Part shown: in pieces, positions 11,601 to 25,066 of the stretch | Numbering within the stretch: position 1 is the stretch's first letter | How the letters are laid out: every line of letters starts with the position of its first letter | From: Blasia pusilla | Lineage: Eukaryota > Marchantiophyta > Marchantiopsida > Blasiales | Assembly (NCBI GenBank): GCA_050084515.1 | Contig: CM114272.1 | Coordinates: 8,184,001-8,248,000, forward strand | Direction of reading: 5' to 3' | Length of the DNA: 64,000 nt | Position numbers and translations under genes: made by a program | Notes under the pieces: generated by a model | Told to the model about the DNA's origin: nothing | What the model saw: the letters and a program-made list of their open reading frames with translations, nothing else | Database searches by the model: none

Positions 11601-13803
11601 AGATGAGTTCATAGGATTTGCGGCAATAGCTACTACTGCCTGGTCAAGTGACATCTGATTGACAAGTTTGAGTGACCATTTTTCCGAGAAAGCAGATGTT
11701 GAGGTTTTCAGACTTTCAGAGGTCCCTTCATTGAGATATAGGTGGAATTCCAGCAATTCTTCTGCGCTTCTAGCAATGCCAGGAGATACTTCTGGTACAT
11801 GCCTTACGACACGATCACAAAAGGAACCTACAAGAGTTTTTGGACCCAGCCAAGACATGTGTCGGAGCTTGCCAAAATCTAGATTAGAGTCAGATTCTGC
11901 TTGGCAAGCAGAAAATTCTTCCCCCTCTAAATCAGCCCATGACGCAACTTCTGGCAAGATGATGACACTCAAAGATCCATCTGACAAACCTGCTGCAATC
12001 AGGCACCTGCTTGTATTCTCAAAAAGTGTTGCAAGAGTGTGTACTGGAGATGGGAAAGAGATTTTGAAAGAGAACATAGGTGGAGGAATAATTGATAGTG
12101 ACAGTGGAGTAACAAGTAGGCTTGGGCCATCAATCACAAATGCTGTACTCCCTTCAATGACAGCACTCTTCCAGCACAGCGAGATTTTTTGCAAAGATCC
12201 CACTGCAGTCCAGCACATGATGCAAAGTGGTTTTTCTGGGTCCCAAAAAAAGTTAACCTTTTCTGCTGCAAGAAACCGTCGTTCTTGCTTCAAATACCAG
12301 TGATAGTTGTTGCAATTCCAAACTTGAACAGCATCCCACTCCCCACATCTGAGGAGGATGGCTAGGAGCTCTGAATCAGAATTCCACTGAAGGGACTCTA
12401 CTCTGGCTCTAGGAGGGGCAAAAATTTCAAAAGAATCTCGTTTCAATCCATTCCTTTCCAAGAATAGAGCCACTGGTGAATGGCCAGTCTCTGACCGAGA
12501 ATGAGCTGTTGCTATACGTGAACCATTGGGGCTCCAACTGAGTGCTTGCTCTTGAGAGGCAATTAATTCCCCACATGAATGTAGGGCAGCAGTTTCCGTC
12601 TCCCAAACCTTCACCGAGTCTGTTCCATCGATCTTCACTCCAGAGGTTGGATCAACAAACAAGGCCAGCGTCGCAAAGTACTTGCCATCCCCTCGCCAAC
12701 TGATTTGCACACCCCCAGGAGGAATAAGTCCTGATCTGCTGCTTCCCTACATGTAATGTTCTTCATAAGTGTCTCTCTATCTACAACAACGACGCTTTGG
12801 AGAGAGCTATCTCAACAACCATGCACACATCAGCAACTTCCCAGCAAAACGCAAGCCAGAGATACGTAATCCCCAAACAAACCAAACATAAAGCTGAATG
12901 GGATTCCCAATCTGCTAAGATTTCCCCGACCAATCAGCCCTCAGGTGCATAGAGAATGTGCATCTAGTGATTCATGAGTTCAATGCCTTAGAACACAAAT
13001 CTGTTTCGTCCTGAGAAGAGGGGAATGGAGGGCACTGATAGTTAAGTACCTACCGGGGGCTGATCGAGCGAGATTTCATAGAGTACATCCCAATCTTGAG
13101 TCATCAGGAGGAGTTGTCCAGTTCTGGTAGCCACAACGAGCAGCTCCCCATCCGGACTAAGACCCATAGACACGATACCTCCAGCCACAGCCCCCACCAA
13201 TTCCACCTCCCGAGAGGAAGGATTCAGCTGCAGAATATCCCCAGCAGCTGATGCCAATGCTAGAGCCTCCTTTTCCAATAAAAACGTCATGCCAATCACT
13301 CTGTCTTCTTCTCTTAGAGAGGCAGTAGTAGCCCCCGCGCTGACGGGCTCCATCAACGAGATAGCCCATTGCTCCTGGCACATACACAAAAGTTGACAAT
13401 AGGAGTAGGTGAAGGAACTGCATTTTTCTTCGCTCGCATATGCGACGATTCCTGCAGCACCTGCGTCCCCTCAAAACCAGGAGCTGAAGTTTCGCAATAA
13501 AGCATATCCGGCAATGCTCAAACGGCGCTCAAAATCCAACGACCTACCATACTACAGCAATTCCCTTCCGCTGACTCCCTTGCAGCGCCCTACTCTGCAA
13601 CACCTTGCTCGCGACCATAAGCCAAGGAAATTTGAATGCGACACAGAGAAATATGATGAATGAGACGATTTATTTGTCTCCGCCGGGCACAAGAGGAGAG
13701 AGGGATATCAAACACCTGCCCCGACTGGACGCGCTTAACACATGAGCGACCGGAATTGGAATGCTACAAATAAATATATATAATGAATGTGATGATTTCT
13801 TGG

Positions 13804-13843
<40 letters not shown>

Positions 13844-14018
13844 AAGAGAGCACCTGCTCGGATTGGAGGTTGATGCCATACACACAGAAAGCATCCGAAG
13901 CGAAGAAAATTCTCTCGTGACCGGCATCATAAGTAGCCGCGACCATGAGCTCACCCTTCCGCTCATCGTCCAGCTTCAAATTCACGCCCTCCTCACGAAA
14001 CACCTCCAAATTCCTCAT
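8668..14018 (-). CDS. ELP1: Elongator complex protein 1 (ELP1/IKAP), five exons
   Basis: ELP1 is the scaffold of Elongator, which adds the cm5 group to wobble uridine of tRNAs (the ncm5U/mcm5U pathway). Exons on the minus strand: 14018-13854, 13374-13054, 12746-9523, 9372-9250 and 8989-8668. Together they give about 1384 codons, close to the usual 1310-1330. All introns have GT-AG ends and matching phases. The protein starts MRNLEVFREEG, has an N-terminal WD40 propeller half (ISWRGDGKYFATL is a plant ELP1 hallmark) and a C-terminal TPR-like helical half. The small fourth exon encodes a basic linker ending GGKIRAG, which joins SPGEEMALVEHLKGM; in yeast this basic region binds tRNA. The start is in good context (GAAATGA). 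A very large single exon carries most of the protein. No breaks seen. Confidence 0.95.
13806..13850 (-). repeat. (GA)n/(CT)n microsatellite beside the ELP1 intron-1 donor
   Basis: A GA-dinucleotide run of about 35-40 bp on the plus strand reads as (CT)n on the ELP1 transcript. It lies within about 12 bases of the exon 1 splice donor (GAGCAG|GTGCTC at 13854/13853), so the whole start of intron 1 is a polypyrimidine tract. Confidence 0.9.
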
Positions 14019-14560
14019 TTCCTCTCCTCAATTTCTCCACCTCCCGCCTCCTCCTCCTCCTCCTCCTCCTCCTCTCTGTTTCTTCTACTGAAACCCCAAA
14101 CCAAACATCTCATCGCTCTCTCTGCTCCCTCCCTCCCTCCATCCCTCCTCTCTCTCTCTCTCTCTCTCTCTCTGTGCGAGAATCAAAATCCCATGGCCCT
14201 TCGCACCATAAATCACTTCATTCATTCATTCATTCATTCCTTCCTTCCTTCATTTCGTCCACCCTCTCTTCAGAATCCACTCACTCTCTCTCTCTCGCTC
14301 TCACTCCCGCGCGCCTGTCACCCCCAAAGCTTTCTTCCTCACCCCTCCGCCCGTCCTTCTTTCGTCCCAGCGCAGCGCAGCGCGTCGCGTCGCGTCGCAG
14401 CGCATGGATCGCGTCGCGGGCAGGCGAGCGCCGTAAAGCGTTACATCCCAAACAAAACAGCCGTAGGCGGCTCAGAGCGACATTACGGAGACTGCCGTAT
14501 AACCAAACGGGGTGAGTGATTGGGGAAGTTACGGGGATACTTTGGGACCCCACGCTAGTG
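14019..14560 (-). promoter_or_regulatory. ELP1 5' UTR and core promoter region
   Basis: Directly upstream of the ELP1 start. On the plus strand it holds (TCC)n at about 14047-14075, (CT)n at about 14149-14173, (ATTC)n at about 14217-14240 and a GC-rich GCGTC-type repeat at about 14370-14420; all read as complementary purine-rich tracts in the transcript. GA/CT-rich leaders and GC-rich upstream sequence are common at plant housekeeping promoters. I see no clear TATA box. The long plus-strand frame across it is low complexity, not a gene. Confidence 0.5.
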
Positions 14561-16004
14561 TGGCCATCCACACCATGGTGTGTGGGGTGAGTGAAGGAGT
14601 AGGGCTGGGCACGGAGGCGTTATGCCCATTACATAAGATTCATTAAATATCATTTACCATTGTGTTGCCTTTTGAGAAGGGTGGGGGAGAGAATAATTAA
14701 TATACACTTGTAGAGGCAGAGTGTATAGTCGGGATGGTGAAGAAAAAAAATGACGAGTACATGTAGGGGCCGGAAAAAACACGAAGAGGATGTTTTTAAT
14801 GGTTGTTGTGTGGATGGAACAATGGGAATCCCTTGCAAATGTATTTATAGAGACTAGTGAGCTACTCATGCACATATTATTGGAGGGTGATCTTCATTTT
14901 GCAAACTCTTCTCCCCTTGACATTTGGAACTTTCAATCAATAGGATCGCTCGCCTTCTCAACTAATAAGATTGCTTGAAATCGATTTAAAATAACAATTG
15001 AGAGTTAATTATGGGAGGTAATTCAAACATGTGCATTGCACGGGCTTACATTGGCATAATATAACACGAAGAAGATGTGAAATCGAATCTTGTCTGCAAA
15101 ATTAATTCTCATTTCCAAATTTTTGGAGATACTTGTCAAGAGAGGATGGCATGTTTGACACTACATGTCAACCAAGGAGAAGTAATCCTCCCATTATAGA
15201 AAATAATAACATTTGAATGCGGATATGTTTTTACTTATATTATAATCCTAGGTGGATGCATGAGAGAGCTCTACGAGAAAAAAATATTTGTGTTTCATTA
15301 TGGGCCCTCTATAAAAGTAAAAAAATAGGGCATACAGCATTTCAAACCAATCTCAAGGTTTGGTAGAACTAAGCTACAAAAACATGAATAACACAAAAAA
15401 TCTTGAGAAGGGAACATGGAAATAATCATGGAGCATGAGCAAAACATGGCCTTGTCATTTTCCTCGCAAGGAAAATGCCCCAAGCTTCCCAAACAAGGAT
15501 TATCATAAGGTCACATAATTGCATTTTTAAAAGCCCAAATAGCAAGTTCCAAATTATTTCTTGTATAGAAGCATATGGGTTAAGACTTGATTGGCATATA
15601 GAACCACTGTATGACCCTTTGAGAGGGATGGGGAGAAAGTAATTATCACATATATGATATAGTTTCCCGCAACTCGAAGTTCTAATTGCCTATCTAGTAC
15701 ATTTCATATACCATGCTTCCAACAAAGAGCTTAAGCAATACACCCTCACATATACAAAGTGATCTCATTAGATATCAATCCCAATCCTCCTTTAGTTTAT
15801 TATCAAGAAAATGTATACCTTACACGCATCAACATAACCTGACTATGATATATATTTGAGAATATTCAACGTTGACAAATGAGTTCCAAAATGAACTTCC
15901 TCATGAGTAGATCCCATAATAATTTATTCATATAAGTTTACTTTGAAAGATTAATCTCTCTTTAATTTTCAATAGGTCACTCTATACCAAGGTTGCAAAT
16001 GGGC

Positions 16005-16180
16005 GAAGGCACAGCCTGCCCAATGGGGGCCCTAACCCACCATGTGCAGGCCCTACGCGGGCCACAAAACATATGTAGGCTTGGCCAGCCCGGTGCCCGC
16101 TACGGGCTTGGTGGGCTCCGGGGGCGGGTTCAGATGTGGGCCACGGGTACCCGAGTAGTATGTCCGTGGACATGTCCGAT
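16005..16180. repeat. GC-rich dispersed repeat island, copy 1
   Basis: A sharp GC-rich island in AT-rich DNA with GCCCGCTACGGGCTTGG and TGTAGGCTTGGCC. The same order of motifs recurs at 17085-17260 in the same orientation. Likely a fragment of a transposable element; family not recognised. Confidence 0.7.
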
Positions 16181-17084
16181 TCCATGCAACCTTACTCTAT
16201 ACGTGGAGTATATTGGGTACTTTATATCTCACAACTCTAGATTTGATCCTCTTATATATAACCAATTTTGTTGCCCAAAAAACAAAGTCCTCTAATAATA
16301 TGATATATTGCACGGAAAGTCACATCATTAAGAATCCAATCTATCCAAGTGACAAAACTTCAAGCCTAGGCATATAAAGATATCTTGATACATAGCAAAC
16401 AAGGAAAATCTCTCCAAGATTGTTATTTTAATACTAGCTTGTGCTCGTGCACGGAACGGGTGAAAGGCATCCAACCCCTATCCACCCTCTTACAACGGCA
16501 AAGACCTCTTAAGTCAATGGGACACCTTTCAAAAATGAGAGGGAGAGTGTGACCCGTGTCAAGTAAGTATAGGCCCAAAAAGACAAATGTCACCAGGAGG
16601 CAAGACACCTCTTGTCAGGATACTCTCCAATAATAGCATAGATTATCCAAAGATGATTTGATCAAATGGGTTATTTCTACGGCTATTATATCACTATGAC
16701 CTAAACTAGAATTACAAAAGATGCCACTAAATGCATAACATCTTAGTAATTTCTTCAAGCTTTTGCCTCTATAGAGCCAAACACCATTGAGTTACATAAT
16801 TTCTCTCTTGCAATACTATAGAGCTTACAACTAGAATCCTATTATCCTTACATTCATAGATCATAATTGGAATGAAATCCCTCTTGCATCCATGAAACAC
16901 AAAATTGAAAGCACTTGCCTTGTTGGAGCTAAAATTATATTAATGTTGCCTTAATTGGTACTTTTTTCCCATAGTGATGCTCTAAGCCATAGTAACTCTT
17001 TATGGAGGGCTAAGATTGATCCTCTCTAGCCTTTTGGAGACAATCCTTCTAGCCATTGTTTGTATGTCCTCTCGTTCTCTTCAG

Positions 17085-17260
17085 GGCGGGCCTGAACCCG
17101 CCATGTAGGCTTGGCCGCAGGCCATAAGACGGGTGTAGGCTTGACAAACCTGGGTGCCCGCTACAGGCTTGGCGGGCTCGGGTTGCGAGGCAGGCTCAGA
17201 TGCGGGCCGCAAGTACTCATGCGGCATATCCAAATATGTCCATCTCATGGACGAACTTGT
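17085..17260. repeat. GC-rich dispersed repeat island, copy 2
   Basis: Second copy of the island at 16005-16180: GAACCCGCCATGTAGGC, GTGTAGGCTTG, GTGCCCGCTACAGGCTTGG and a final CATGGACGAACTTGTCC region align with copy 1 in the same direction. It is diverged but clear by eye. Confidence 0.7.
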
Positions 17261-18318
17261 CCATTTCTGTGGAACCTTGTAGCTCTCCCTTATGGAAAGC
17301 TTATTCATTTCTCTCATTCACTTCCCTATTGAAAATTAAAAATTCTAATCCTCTTTATGAAACTTTCCATATTTTTCTCCTTCTCTTCCCTGTTCAAAAA
17401 TTAATTTTGAACTCTCACTCACCCATACAATGAAAACAAATTCTTAGGAAATGTCTTTTTGTGAAGGCCTTTTTCTAAGCAATGATCATTTCCTTCTTTC
17501 TTCCCTTCTTTTAAAAAAAAATAAACACTGCTTAATAAATAATTTAGCAAACCTACTATACGTGGAAAGAGAAGAGAGTTTTTACAATAGTAAAAATAGA
17601 TATAGAGTTCATAACTAAAACATATAACTCTGATCTTAAGATATTAGATTAATGTTCTAGATCCTTAATTAACATCCCGTTCCTCCACTCCCTAATCCCA
17701 AATAAGTTCTTGGCTTTTGTAGTAACCTTCACTTCTCCTTCTTACGAAAGAGAAGTAGTAATCCCTTTAATAAACAACCCAATCCTCTCTAAAAAAGTAT
17801 CCCTGAGATTTGTGTTATTTCTAAAGAGTGTTAGATCATTAAAGGATTAATAAGATATTAATATAATAATATTTCAAAATTTCAAAGACTTGGATTTATT
17901 TTAATATGAGAATATAAAATTTTATGAGAATTAATTTTTTATATTAAGTTTGGATTTTTACTTGTCAAATATTTTCTTAATTCTCTTAAAGTATTTATAA
18001 ATGCGTATGATTTAGGACTTAATTGTGAATAACATCCAAGTATGGAGGGAGAGAAGTTTTTATCACATACCGCGGATAATGTTGTAAGAGGTAATACCCA
18101 ATTTCCAATGGACTTCATATTTGGTTTCTTATTTTTATCTCTAGTTATTATTAAATAATACTTTCTTGGGCGCTTACACACACAAAACAAACAAGAGAAA
18201 TGAAAGAAACATGAATGATTATATATGTGGATTTTTAATTGAATACTTAAATTGCAGGGAATATTTTATTAACTTTTGTATTTACATGAGAACTACAACT
18301 ATAAGAAAACTAAGCAAT

Positions 18319-21300
18319 ATGGACCAGAATAAGTCTACAACGATGAGCGCAAGGAAGTCTAATATGACATCAAATTCAAGGAAATCAAATATCACTACTT
18401 ATCAACGCAAATCTTATACTCCAAATATATCCAATTCGAATAAGGCAAAACCAACTGAACCAAGACGTGGTTCAATTGTGACTACCATACCAGGATCTCA
18501 CCGTCATTCATTATTCATGGAGGCTAGTAAACCAATGACTGAAAGCCGACGAGCATCAATGCTCCCAATTCGCACACTTATAACTAAGGATCTATTATTA
18601 TTGGTGGAAAAAATGTGTCGGATGTGGTAGATCTATTCTTGCAATAACCACATACCTTAAATTTGATTGCATTGATCTTCCAAAATAATTATGTTATTAG
18701 ATACTACTTTATATATAACCCTCCTAATAATTTTGAAAGAATTTTCTCATTAGGATGCATACTTATAAGCTGAAATTTTTTCTCATATTCTAACTCTAGG
18801 AGGGCTCTTTTATACAAGGGATATCTTTCATAATAAGAGTAATTCAATAATTTAACAATGAGATGTTAATATTGCTTATATATGAAATATATATATATAT
18901 ATATAATCACTTGGTTACACATTCCTTAATATTTTAAAATTAAAAATTAATTTTAAATACTTCAATTTTATTTTTTGTAACTCTTATAGATGGAAGTGGA
19001 TGACAACGATGACGATGAACCATCTGAAGTAATATTGGACTACTTTGAACAACTTGAAATATCGTTGATGGAAAGAAAATCGGTAAGCTAATTTATATAC
19101 ATCTTTCATATATAATAGTAATATACCAATAATATGAAGCACTATATGGGATCAACTCCTATTCTCATCTATCCTTCACGTATCTTCAAGAGCAAACAAA
19201 TATAATATGAGCATATTTATTTTCACCATTATAATTTTATCCATACATAGGCGGGAATATTATAAACTACTATTTTTAATTGAGAAGAGTGGATAAGTAT
19301 GTTGGGAAATTCTATTCTAAATAAATTAAAGGTCCTTATAAAAGGGACAACAAAATGACTTATTTCCTCTTAAAGAGAGGAAATCAAATGAGGAAGTAAG
19401 GTAGATATAAGAATGGAATACCTATTTGTTTCATTTATCTAAAAATTTAAAGTAGTGAAGTTGTTTATTATAGAATAAATATTCTAAGAGAATTGAACTC
19501 TCAAAATGGATTGATGAAGTGTAGTTTTTCATGGTCTTTTTTGCACAAAAAAGGAAACTTTTTATCACAAAAAAATTTATTTGTATTAGTGGGATGTAAA
19601 TGTATTCTAACTTAAACGTCTCTAATCTCAAATTTTTATTCTTTAAGACCATACAAAAAAATTATGAAAAAGTAACGAGAAATCAAGATCATATCCTTAT
19701 AAATATGACTATACCAAAAAAAATGTGGATTCTTTCAAATCCTATATTAAATTATTACAACTTAAAGTTGAGACCACCGTATGAATGCAGGAATTATATT
19801 TCAAGGGAAAATTGCCTCCTGCTATTAGTGGTGAAAATATATTTACTTTAGGCATATCACATAGCTTCGACACAGATATGTTTGAGACTAGTCCATCGAA
19901 TCGCATTGCAACAAACTATAGGTAACAGGAAGTTGAATTGTACTCTTCTTTTGTAGTTCTTCAAATATTAGCACTCAAAACTTTTCAACTCTTCTTATGT
20001 CTATCTAACAACCATTTATATAAGTAGTAGATCCTAAACAAAGAGATAGTATTATCTATAGACTAATATTTATATCATACACAAGTTTTCCAACTCCGTC
20101 CAATCTTGTTTTGAAGAGACATTTGTTAATTCTTATGTTGTTAATTCTTAATTGACTTTCTTCAAATGATTTGAAGTGCCCCTCTTTTACCATTACTTAA
20201 GTGATATTGTCAAACTTATTATACAAATGATAATACTAAATTAAATGTATAAGGATTAAAATTTCAGTTTAAAATTTTGTTACTAAACTAGAAGGATTGT
20301 CTCTTATAACAATACATATACTAGATATGGAATCCAACTGACTTTCTCTCTATAGAGGGGATTTCCATCTTACATTTATTGAGAATTATGTTGTTGTTAG
20401 TTTGAATCTATGATGGGTTGAAATGAAATTTTCTAGCATTGAAAAAAAATTCTAAGAAGAAAATAAGCATTAAATTATTTATTGGAGGGAATCTCAAACA
20501 AAAAAATTCATGGGAATTTTTCAGTCCACACGCACAGAAGTTTGTCAAGATGAAACCGCACATCCGAGTGGTGCATCGAGAGGAGTCATCTATATTTAAT
20601 GACTACTTGGCCACCCCTTTTGAAATCAAAGCAGAATGGATTATCCCAGACCTTACAAAACCATATATAGCAAACGAAAAGTTGCATTTTATAGCTCTAG
20701 CAAAGGGAGCTCGAGATCGACGAGCCAAAGCTGGAGTAAAGCGTTCTCTTTCTCTTGATCGTGAGAATATTTTATCTTATGTCTATCCAGAAGATGACAT
20801 GGCTTATCGAGGAGGTTCTCCAAAGATGACTACAATTATTCCAAGGAAAGAAGAGCTTGAAAATTTGCGAGCAAGTTGGAAGAAGATCAAATGCATTGAT
20901 GATCCTGAACCAAGTACAAACTCTTCAGTAGGATCTACTTGGGAAGATTCCATGTCTGAATCAGATGTTGATGGAGAGGAATGGGTGCGATGTGGTATTC
21001 ATAAAGTAAAAATGGGAAACATAGATTTTAATAGAGATAGGAAGATTAGTGCATATGGGAGAAAATCTAGATTTAGTGTTGTGAGCCGCAAATATTTTCC
21101 GGCTCCGCCTATTGTGGAAAGCCCTCGTAGTCGGACAAAAGCTCGTAGATTACCACAACCATGCAATGCAAATGACATCTATGTAGCTGCTGAAAATATA
21201 TTGAAGTATGAATTTTACTTGGAAGAAGGAATTGAGGAAAAGTATGTTACTCCTCTAAGGGAGCGATGGTTAACAAATGCAGCCCATCGTATTGGCCGTC

Positions 21301-24300
21301 GTTGGCAACTCTTGCTCCCAACTGAGAAATATCATGATGTTATGGTTCGAGTGGCTCTTGAGATCAAACATTACTATTTGTATAGCATGCGCAAAGCAAT
21401 AGTAGATTATATTCTAAAGGTCTACTACGTATTTCTAAACTTTTCTTGTACATCTTAATATCTATAGTTTCTATACTATCATCAACATTACAAATTAAGG
21501 AATTATGTAAAATAGTGAAACTCTCTTTAGATACCATCATCTTTTCCAAAATTTAAACTTAGTTAAGGTCATATTTTTCAATAAAAGTGAAAGATACATA
21601 TTTTTTTTCTCTCAATTTTCCTTTCATTTTATCATGAGAATTATTTCCTTGAGTCTGTATTGGGATTATCTCTCATATACCAAAAAATACATTAAACCAA
21701 GAAGTCTATGAATGGACTATGAGTTATTATCAATTTTAGAAACTCAAATAAGAATTGTAGCATTCATATTGAACTTTGTGTTATGATATTGTTTAGCATT
21801 TTCAAACTGATAATTTTTATAAATCTAAAATAGGGAAATGAAATAGTCTGCTAAAACAAGGATTAAAACTTGCATTTAACCATTATATTTATAAGCTAGT
21901 ATTTATAATGTGCTATATATATAACATATTTTGAATTAAATTTTGCTCTTGGATGTTGCAGGATGAGGAACAAAGGGAAAGGCTTGGGCTTGTCAACCTT
22001 GAAGTAGCCCTACAAGCCTTGATGACAGGATTCGTTGGAAAATCTACAACGGTTCAAATCTTATCCAAACAATGGCGAGATGCAGTGATGGAGGCTCATT
22101 CTTCCATGACATTAAAGATGTTTAGGTTGAATCCAATGGTACTAGAAATCATGGCATTATGGGAGAAAAACTATGGAAGCAAGTTCTTCTTACAAGTAGA
22201 ATCGGAACAATTCACTCACAGTTTACCATTTGAACTATCAGATTTTGAGACGACGCAAAAAGAGATTGCATCAAAGATAAGAATACTCTTGATAAGAGAG
22301 TGGCTACCATTGGTGTGCGACAAGCTTAAGTATGCCATTCCTAAGCCAACCATGGAGATGATTGGATTTTATCAAGCTATGGCTGTTCTTATGGCTAATC
22401 AAATAAGGAAACTTTTAGAAGCTTCTATAATCTCATACACCAAGTTTTTCGGCCAATATAAGGAGGGGAGCTCGTATGCATGGGCAGGTTTTTTGGAGAT
22501 AGAGCCGAAGCTATCAGTGGGCGTATTAGAGGTAGTGGAGAAGCATGATGTTGAGAATGATGCAATTCTTATGTTGAAGCCACCTTCAGAGCAAAAACTC
22601 ATGCAATTTTTTGGAAAACAACGATTAGCATCTGAGAAATTATCTACTGAAAATTGGTCACCTCCTTTCTATATTAATTTGAAAAATGACCATGGTGTCT
22701 ACAGGTATATATCAAATCATTTAACTCTACCTTCTAACTAGTACTCATTTTCTTGGATGGCTCTTTCTTGCACGATTCAAGACTTCTACAAAATTATGAT
22801 TTTATACATTATTCTTACAATCGTAGTTTCAATAAGTTTTTTTAAGAAAGTTTAAATTTTTTATCAGTTGTGAGCCTTCATTTGAGGAGATTGCGGATGC
22901 TCTTCTCCGAGTGATAGATTGGTCAGTATTCGAAGGAAGCGGATTTATACGCGTTGACTCAGATCATATAGATCCATCATTAAGAACACTTCACCATATG
23001 GTGATTGAAGATGAACTTGTTCAAGTGGCAAAGAATTATTTGAGGCAGGTGCTTCTCTCTCTAGAACCTCTGATATATAGTAATTTAATGTTTCATACCA
23101 TACTTCCTTTTTATTAGTAAAAATAAAATAATACAATGAATGATTTTGGTGTGTTTAAGTAATTGATAAAAAAATTCAATCAACTTATTTCTTTCATGAG
23201 TCATACATAGTTTATAGATATATAAGATCAGATTTTGTAGATCTATAAATAATGGATGAGCCATTTGAATATTCCCTTCTAAACCTTTAAGACCAAATAT
23301 AACTCTAAGTTGAATTTTATTTTGTGAATGCTAGCTATTCAACCTGTAGTTAGCCTAAACCTCATTGAACCATATATGGTATATTAAGTGTACATGTAGT
23401 TATTATTGCGTACTTGCAATCTTCATTAACATGACTCGCATTTAGTATTATTGTAATGTAAGGTCTAATCTTAACTATTTTGTTTATTTATAGGTAGTTC
23501 TTGCCAATGCCAAAGGTCCGCTACAAATCATGCAAAGTTTTGAAAGTTTTTTGGATCTAGCAAAGTTGAATGCTTACGCATTTGCAAAAGATTTTGGATT
23601 GATGGAAAAGCCTTTGGAAGAATATAAAGAAACCCTTGAGAAATACAACCTAAGAATATATGAAGTTGAGGAGGCAAGTGCAAACGAAATTGATTGTGGA
23701 CTTGTAAGAGTGCGTTGTGGAGGATTCAAACAAACTCTAATTGATAAAGCAAGACTCGTGAATCAACTATTAAAAGAACAGGTATATCTAATACCATAAA
23801 TATCTACAATATCAATACATGGTTGAGATCATACGAAAAGGTTCCGTCTTTCAATAATGAATAATTCAACCCTTTACAAGAAATAAAATCAAGATTCTAG
23901 ATCATATGCATATAAGTTGATAAATGCATATTATCAAAAATAGAAAATTTTAAAGAAATCATGATGGAAATAATAAATTTATTTTATATCCTTGCCAAAG
24001 TCTACCCTCTTGATCACATACATAGCCATTTCTTCCAGTTCTTGGAACCAAGCAACCTTGATCAGTGCTTGTAGGTACTCTCACAAATGACAAGTGGTCA
24101 TCAAGGTGTTATTGATCGTCATGAATTAATATCTTCCACAATTGGAAAAGATCCCACAAATGCAGAAGAGGCAACCTCTCTTCGCAAGTATGGTTTCATT
24201 TTCGCTTTTATCCATCAATTTCAATTATGTATTGAATCAATCATTTGCGATCTCTAAAAAATAGTAATTATAATCTTACTCTTTTCTTAGCATTATTTCT

Positions 24301-24365
24301 TTGAAATACAGGGATGTGCTCTTTAAGCACATATGATTCTATCATTATATATATAATCATTGTAG

Positions 24366-24400
<35 letters not shown>

Positions 24401-24947
24401 CAAATGATGTAAATGTATGGATGTTTGAAGTAATGGATCCTTGAGATAGATTCAAATCTTTATGATTTTATATAACAATAAAAATAAAATTTCTCTTCTT
24501 GGTGGAAGGTATTTCTTTGCTGCAGCAAATGAAATGGCTGTGTTGGAGAGAGTGTTGGAAGAAAATAAGCGAAGAGAGGCTTTTCTAGAGGAAGCTCAAT
24601 TTTGCTTGCCAGAGGATGATTTCCAAAAGATGATGATTGCACGTGAATGGCCGAAACGAATTCGAGTGGTTCTGAGTGTGCATCAAAGAAGAATCCAACA
24701 GGAGTATGATCATTATGAAGCTGGGCTTAAGAAGCGTCGATTGGAATTTTTCAAGCAACTTGAAATGTATGTAAGTTATTGAGTACTAAATGTATTTCAT
24801 TCTTAAATGCTAATTTTGCGAGGAAGATCAGATATATGCTTTACCTAACTTGAATATTCTTTTATCAACAGCTATGCTGAAGAGATCAAGAAATTTGAAA
24901 CTTATGGTGATATTGATAAAAGTCCAATCATCGGAAAGTTAGTTTTG
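18319..24947 (+). CDS. Dynein exons 1-9: N-terminal head and tail
   Basis: Residues about 1-973. The first exon encodes a basic, serine-rich, probably disordered head with repeated RKSN motifs (ARKSN, SRKSN) and RRGS/RRAS sites. Exon 2 is acidic (DDNDDDE). Exon 3 is a long 294-codon exon starting [16 protein letters not shown] and ending VDYILK, which joins [10 protein letters not shown] in exon 4 exactly as expected for the family tail. Start chosen at ATG 18319 (MDQNKS); in-frame ATGs at 18286 and 18211 are alternatives. The exon 1 donor (TTG|GTGGAA) is the only one keeping exon 2 in frame but is weak. Introns here are strongly AT-rich. Confidence 0.8.
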
Positions 24948-24997
24948 GTATGATATCCCGACCTTATTTCCCTCTTTCTCTTTAAGATGTATTTTAG

Positions 24998-25066
<69 letters not shown>

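Larger units (their letters stand above)
14561..18318. other. AT-rich intergenic DNA between the ELP1 and dynein 5' ends
   Basis: Contains no convincing gene. It separates two head-to-head genes, so both promoters should lie at its edges. It starts with a 14-bp palindrome (CACACCATGGTGTG) near 14570, then becomes AT-rich with scattered T and A runs. It is interrupted by two GC-rich repeat islands annotated separately. No clear TATA box could be assigned to the dynein gene. Confidence 0.4.

Noticed and set aside
11659-12303. 214-codon plus-strand ORF
   Set aside because: It lies fully antisense to the large ELP1 exon, which has strong family similarity; no recognisable domain in the antisense frame.
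13761-14519. 252-codon plus-strand ORF
   Set aside because: Composed of translated GA, TCC, CT and ATTC microsatellites across the ELP1 5' region; low-complexity artefact.
18211-18318. Earlier in-frame ATG codons (18211, 18286) as the dynein start
   Set aside because: The extra residues are hydrophobic, AT-derived and unlike the serine/basic head; ATG 18286 remains possible, but 18319 gives the more coherent N terminus.
20524-20537. TTTTTCAG as the exon 3 acceptor
   Set aside because: It would put exon 3 out of frame with exon 2; CACACGCACAG at 20537 keeps the frame.
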